Source of the DNA: Ustulina deusta
Taxonomy: Eukaryota; Ascomycota; Sordariomycetes; Xylariales; Xylariaceae
Direction of reading: 5' to 3'
Assembly: GCA_023159155.1 (NCBI GenBank)
Contig: JAJNNX010000008.1
Span: forward strand, 248,001-312,000
Length of the DNA stretch: 64,000 nt
Shown here: in pieces, positions 59,789-64,000 of the stretch
Position numbering within the stretch: position 1 is the stretch's first letter
Layout of the letters: the number at the start of each line of letters is the position of its first letter
Program-made: the position numbers and the translations under genes
The notes under the pieces: model-generated
Seen by the model: the letters and a program-made list of their open reading frames with translations, nothing else
Database searches by the model: none
Told to the model about the DNA's origin: nothing

Positions 59789-60706
59789 AAGCATGGACGG
59801 GAATTTTTCAAAGGGGCCATTGGTTCCCTCCTCGAGAAGATGGTTGTGTCGGGGGCAAGGGCCGTAGGGGGTTAGAAGCTATCCCTGTGGACTTGTACTA
59901 GAGGACATAGCTACCTTATTAAGGTCGGATTCTCCCCCCAAAATACTGGGAGAGGACCCAGGAATCAATGATATGGAGCTCTTATCCATACACTTCAACC
60001 TACCAGTGACATACCTGTGACCCACCTTCACTCTAGGACCATTATTCCTGACAGAGTGACGGAGTTGTATTAAGAGAAACAAGCACCTTAGACACCACCT
60101 CAAAATGCGAGATTGAAGAATTGAAGTAAACTACACCAAGCATCACCATCTAAGAACATCCTCACTCCTTGCCGTCAGAGTCAGGATTGTTTGCACAACA
60201 ATACATTCCTCTTTGGCAGCTGATCCGTTTGCTTGGTTTTCTGTTAAAGGAAAATATTGAAATCAAGTCTCTTATAGCCTCAACATCGGTAGTCTTCAAA
60301 CAAACACCAGCATCTGAAACATTGTTGTATGATCAAAGCCTTTTCGGATGGTATGGTGAGGTGAGGTGAGAGGTAGGTGACTAGTGGCTGGTAGGGGGTG
60401 GTGCTGTAGGTACTTACTTTAGTACTTGGATACTCATATAAGACTTATTATACCTATGTACAGGTAGGTATGTACCTAAGTAGTCGATAGCGGGGGCGGG
60501 GGCGGGGTACATATGTATTCAAAGTCACAAATTAGGTATGATGTAGTTGGGCTCCCATTTACTCACTCAACTTCACGTGTCAACGCGACTTGTTCTCATC
60601 TTAACTTGTTGCCTTTTAACCTTTGGATCTCTACATACCAATCCATTTAAATCGATTCGCGAGTAATAGTCAAGGGTTGAACTACGAGAGCATCTCTCTC
60701 TCCACA
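59789..60706. other. Intergenic and DAD3 promoter side
   Basis: No supportable gene. Contains TAGGTA/TACCTA-type motifs at about 60405-60480 and a GGGGGC-rich patch at about 60490-60507. Confidence 0.6.
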
Positions 60707-61114
60707 ATGGACCAAGTAGCCTCCAATCCTCTCCTCTCACCACCCGAGCTCTCTCCTCTCGAGCAGGAGGTGCTGGAGGAGTACGAGCGATTGGCCGAGA
60801 ACATGAAGAAGGTAAGCCACCCTCTCCCCTTCCTTTCCCTTCATGTTCTTTCTCCTGTCTCCGCCAACACGAGACGTGCACACGATATACCGATCCGGAT
60901 TCCCTTTCCAAACTAATATTTTACCCCCCTCGAACAGCTCGCCTCTGTCCTCGACGCCATGGCCGGCCAGCCCACGACCGAGATCCTCGACGGCCTCCGC
61001 GAGCTCGAGCGCAAGACGAGCCTCGTCTTCACGCTCCTCAAGGCCAGCGTGTACAGCATCGTGCTGCAGCAGGAGATCGACTTCGGCGACCACCACGACG
61101 ACCAGCGGTCCTGA
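60707..61114 (+). CDS. DAD3: DASH complex subunit Dad3
   Basis: Small subunit of the DASH/Dam1 ring that couples kinetochores to microtubules in fungi. Exons are 60707-60811 and 60938-61114, joined over a 126-nt intron (GTAAGC...AACAG), giving 93 aa. The core matches Dad3: LSPLEQEVLEEYERLAENMK, then LASVLDAMAGQPTTEILDGL, then RELERKTSLVFTLLKASVYS ending IVLQQEI. The product is all-helical and short, as usual. It faces the uS5m gene tail to tail. The intron is the same length as copies A and C of the repeated introns, but its sequence is unrelated. Confidence 0.93.
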
Positions 61115-61947
61115 GTTGAAAAGGACGGTAGGTTGAACTCGCGTCGATCGATCCCGAGTCTTTTCGCGCGGGGCGGTTCAACGCGGACCCTGGAACACAT
61201 GGTTCGGGAAGGTCCTGGTACCACGAACTACGCGACAGCGAAGGAAGGAGGCCGACAAACTCGATGCTCGATGCTCAATGGGGTAAATTTTCTCAAAGAG
61301 CCTGCAGATATATCTTTCGCCGGACGGCCAACGCCGCAGGGCGAACTATGCGAGATGGGAAGGGGCGTGGAGTGGCCAGCGACATATGCGCAGACGGAAG
61401 AAAGAAGACGAGAAGAGGAATAGTGGGTGAGGCGGGAAAGCAACGGAAGCCGTTCGCGCGAGACTACGTCGACGTTGGGGGTCTAGGGCCCGACAGCAAA
61501 CATGGGTGTGTCCTCGGGTAATTGCCCATGGGACGGGGAAATATAGAGACTCATGCTGCGATCAAATTGGACGTAGGAGGCTCTTGATGACTTGGTCCGC
61601 AGAGAAGTCGTGGATCTTAAGCCTTGAAACGGAGAGAGGAAATCTTGGGGGCGGTTGGTTCACTGCATACAGTGCACTCGTTCATGAGAAGTTAGAGACA
61701 ACTGTATAGAGAGGACTCGACCAGTGTAATCTACCGAGTCTGACCCCCTATACCCACACCACACCTACATACCCATCAGATATATTGCACAACAACTAAT
61801 ATACACACAACACATCGATTGTTCTGTGAGATATTCGTTTGGCGGTAGACATTCTCTACATGCCGTTCAATTGTATTGTTCTACACGAGTTTTTATGTCT
61901 TGTACAAATATACACATGGGATATTATAGGATCTTCTTTGGCAGGTC
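61115..61947. other. Intergenic between convergent genes
   Basis: 3' flanks of DAD3 (plus) and the uS5m gene (minus); open frames here are GC-rich and without resemblance. Confidence 0.6.
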
Positions 61948-63352
61948 TTAATAGACATTGCCACCATAGTAAACATTTCGTAGATCAACCAGCTTCTTGC
62001 CGCGGCCGATGGCAATCTCGCTGGGGTTTTTCTGGCTCATCAGCGCCTCCAAGCACGCCTTGACTGAGTTCATGGGGTTGCGCCCGCGGGGCATCTTGGC
62101 CGCGATATCGTGGATGCCGGCAGTCCGGAACATCTCGAAGAGACGATGCGAAGCGCGGAGACCAAAACCTAACGGGGAAAGAAAAGTTGTTAGTTCGCGT
62201 GTCCTGAATTTTGGTAGTACGGGGTTCGGGAAGTCAGGTAGGGTAGTCATGTAGGGGAATACAAAGCTTACCAGGTGGACGCGATTCGAGCCGCACAATC
62301 GTCGCGCCGACCTTGGCCTCTACGGAGCCGAAGATGGTCCGGTCCTCGTACCGAGGGATAGGCTGCATGTTGAGTATGGCAAGCTCCTTGGCCTTTTTGA
62401 TCGCAACGGCAGCCTCGGTCGACTTGGCCTCGCCGACGCCGAGACGGCCGTTCCGGTTGCCGGCGATGGCGAGAATCCAAAAGCTTTGAACCTTTCCGAG
62501 ACGGGTCTGGTTGGAGACCATACGGATGACCAGGGTCTTGGAGCTCCAATGGAATGACTTCAGATGCCTCATGTTCAGGCCCGTCTTTTTCTTCAGGTCC
62601 TGCAACTGGCCATCGGGGTCCAGACCATTATCGTCGGGATCAACAGGAGGCTTGTACAGGCCGGCGACGCCGCGGAGGTTCTTGCCTAGACCCGGAGCCA
62701 TGGCACTGTTTGACGGCGTGTCGGTGCCCACGAGGGCCGGGTGCTCTTCGAAGTACTTGGCCTCGGCAATGTCGAAATTCACCTTGTCATAAAGCACTTG
62801 TTCGATCTCCTCATCCTTCATCCCGTCGAAATTGACGTCCTGAGGTATTAAGCTCTCGATCAGCTTCTCCAAGTCGTTGGCGTGCTCTTCCCGGGACATG
62901 AACTTCACTTTCTCGGGCGGCGGCGGGTGCAGCTTGGCCCGCTTGTCGACAATGGGCAGGACTTTGCTGAAGTCATCGAGGTAGGGCGGTCGGTAGGGGT
63001 CCCTGCGTAGCCTGCCTTGTATCGTCAAGTCCTTGGGGTCGATAGCGGCCTCGCCAGCCTCCAGCGCGGCCATCTGCTCGGGCGTGTACCGCTCCCGCAA
63101 TATGGCCAACTCCTCGGGCGTGTATTGCGGGAACTTCTCCTTGGTGAACTCTTCGATCTTTTCGGGCGTCACCAGGCCCATCTCCTGAGCGCGGATGCTC
63201 TTGAATCGCGGTTTCCGCTTCGCCAGCGGCGCCGAGCTGTGGAAGGATGTGTGGCATCGTGGTGCTGGCGCTGGCGCTGGCACTCGGGCCTTGGACCCCG
63301 TCGCGGCGAGCCCCCGCGAGAGTAGACATCGTGCTGGTCGTGCGACGCTCAT
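61948..63352 (-). CDS. MRPS5: Mitochondrial small ribosomal subunit protein uS5m
   Basis: Structural protein of the mitoribosome small subunit. Minus-strand exons are 62272-63352 and 61948-62168 with a 103-nt intron, giving 433 aa. The start at 63352 gives an Arg/Ala-rich mitochondrial presequence (MSVARPARCLLSRGLAATGS); the frame is open 27 codons further up but that part is not presequence-like. The fungal-specific N-terminal part has FPQYTPEELAILRERYTPEQ. The S5 double-stranded-RNA-binding domain contains TLVIRMVSNQTRLGKVQSFW and AGNRNGRLGVGEAKSTEAAV. The S5 C-terminal domain has GATIVRLESRPPGFGLRASH, FRTAGIHDIAAKMPRGRNPM and NSVKACLEALMSQ. All expected blocks are present; the gene looks intact. 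Confidence 0.94.
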
Positions 63353-64000
63353 CGCATCCCCGGCTCTTGTTTGAGAGGCCGTGGAGTGGCTACAGCTGCA
63401 GACAAAAGAATAGTGGTGGGAGCATGCGCACATGCGAGGTGCGACCTATCTTTGGTGCTTCAATTGGCTGGCACTGGGTAATTTTTCTGGAGCTGCAAGC
63501 TCGGGTTTTCTGTTCTGCCGACTATCCCTGCCCCTCCAAGGCTTTGTGTATAGTGGGTCGAAAACATTCACCTTCAAACTACCACCTTTTTCAAACATGG
63601 CTTTTTTAGCGCTACGAAGGCCAATAATTCTAGAAAAAATAAAAAAATAAAAAATAAAAAAGAATATTTACCTTATAAGAGGATTAGGATTGCGATTGAG
63701 CACCTAAAAGGCGTCCTGCGAAGGCTATTGCGGCGGAAGAGGGTTCTAGTCCGAAGTATACCCGGCATTTGTGAGCAATATTGAATCCAAAAATCTAACA
63801 AGTCTGACAGCATCGCGGCGTATAAGCAATATATAAGCAAAGATAGTCTCGTGAACTTGCTTGAATGCCAACAGTAGATTCTAAAATTCTTGTAGGATGA
63901 AGTGCTATGCAGAAATTGAGAGCTGTTGGGATTTCGGCCGTCTTGTCAGAAGATGCTATTCTGGGTTCACTAGTTACTTCATCATTGTAGGAAGCCTTCT
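63353..64000. other. Right end of the window, no gene
   Basis: 5' flank of the uS5m gene, then AT-rich sequence with an A-rich run at about 63635-63662. Nothing supportable. Confidence 0.6.

Noticed and set aside
60812..60937. DAD3 intron as an introner because it is also 126 nt
   Set aside because: The sequence is unrelated; equal length is coincidence.
61133..61521. Plus-strand frames after DAD3
   Set aside because: 3' flank of DAD3 in GC-rich sequence; no splice link or resemblance.

Overview
This window looks like a piece of a filamentous ascomycete genome (Pezizomycotina, probably Sordariomycetes). The genes are mostly split by short introns of about 50-85 nt with GTRNGT-type donors, CTRAC branch sites and YAG acceptors. 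The gene set is typical of such fungi: a DASH subunit, a GH15 glucoamylase with a CBM20 domain, a Pth11/rhodopsin-type membrane protein, an Sfl1-like HSF regulator and a CYP52-type P450. Exons were joined by eye from splice signals, phase and expected family sequence, so exact boundaries are inferences.

Layout, left to right. The 3' end of a berberine-bridge-type FAD oxidoreductase (61-791), a 76-residue protein with an 11-nt first exon (2201-2567, minus), a basic hypothetical ORF (6185-6742), a GH18 chitinase (7258-8346, minus) and the spliceosomal SART1/Snu66 protein (9702-11660, minus). After a gene-poor gap come glucoamylase (15624-17952), nicotinamide riboside kinase (18219-19416, minus), a fructosamine-kinase-family protein (19973-21083, minus), the succinyl-CoA ligase beta subunit (24814-26281, minus), a CYP52-like P450 (27077-29304), a nuclear-looking basic protein (29793-30662) and an Sfl1-like HSF-domain regulator (31517-33526, minus). 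The stretch 33.5-42.2 kb has no supportable intact gene but some decayed coding-like sequence. The right third holds an AAAP amino-acid transporter (42162-43731, minus), a broken GMC oxidoreductase (46241-48473), SDA1 (48967-51883), a degenerate tRNA-like Pol III unit (about 52.2 kb), an alkyltransferase-like protein (53128-53767), a histidine phosphatase (54596-55470, minus), a Cys-rich hypothetical (56351-57300, minus), a rhodopsin-domain membrane protein (58364-59788), DAD3 (60707-61114) and mitochondrial ribosomal protein uS5m (61948-63352, minus). This is housekeeping sequence interleaved with secreted or accessory enzymes; I see no biosynthetic cluster.

The most striking signal is a family of near-identical introns in three unrelated genes: glucoamylase (16577-16702), P450 (27633-27789) and GMC oxidoreductase (46370-46495). 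Two copies are both 126 nt and differ at only four positions; the third is a 157-nt diverged relative. Each starts GTTAGT, has a CTGGAGTC/GACTCCAG terminal inverted repeat, and carries its TACTGAC/TATTGAC branch site overlapping the right repeat. These are introner-like elements: mobile introns built like tiny inverted-repeat transposons. The GMC copy has CTG where the acceptor CAG should be, and that gene also carries an in-frame TGA, so it appears dead.
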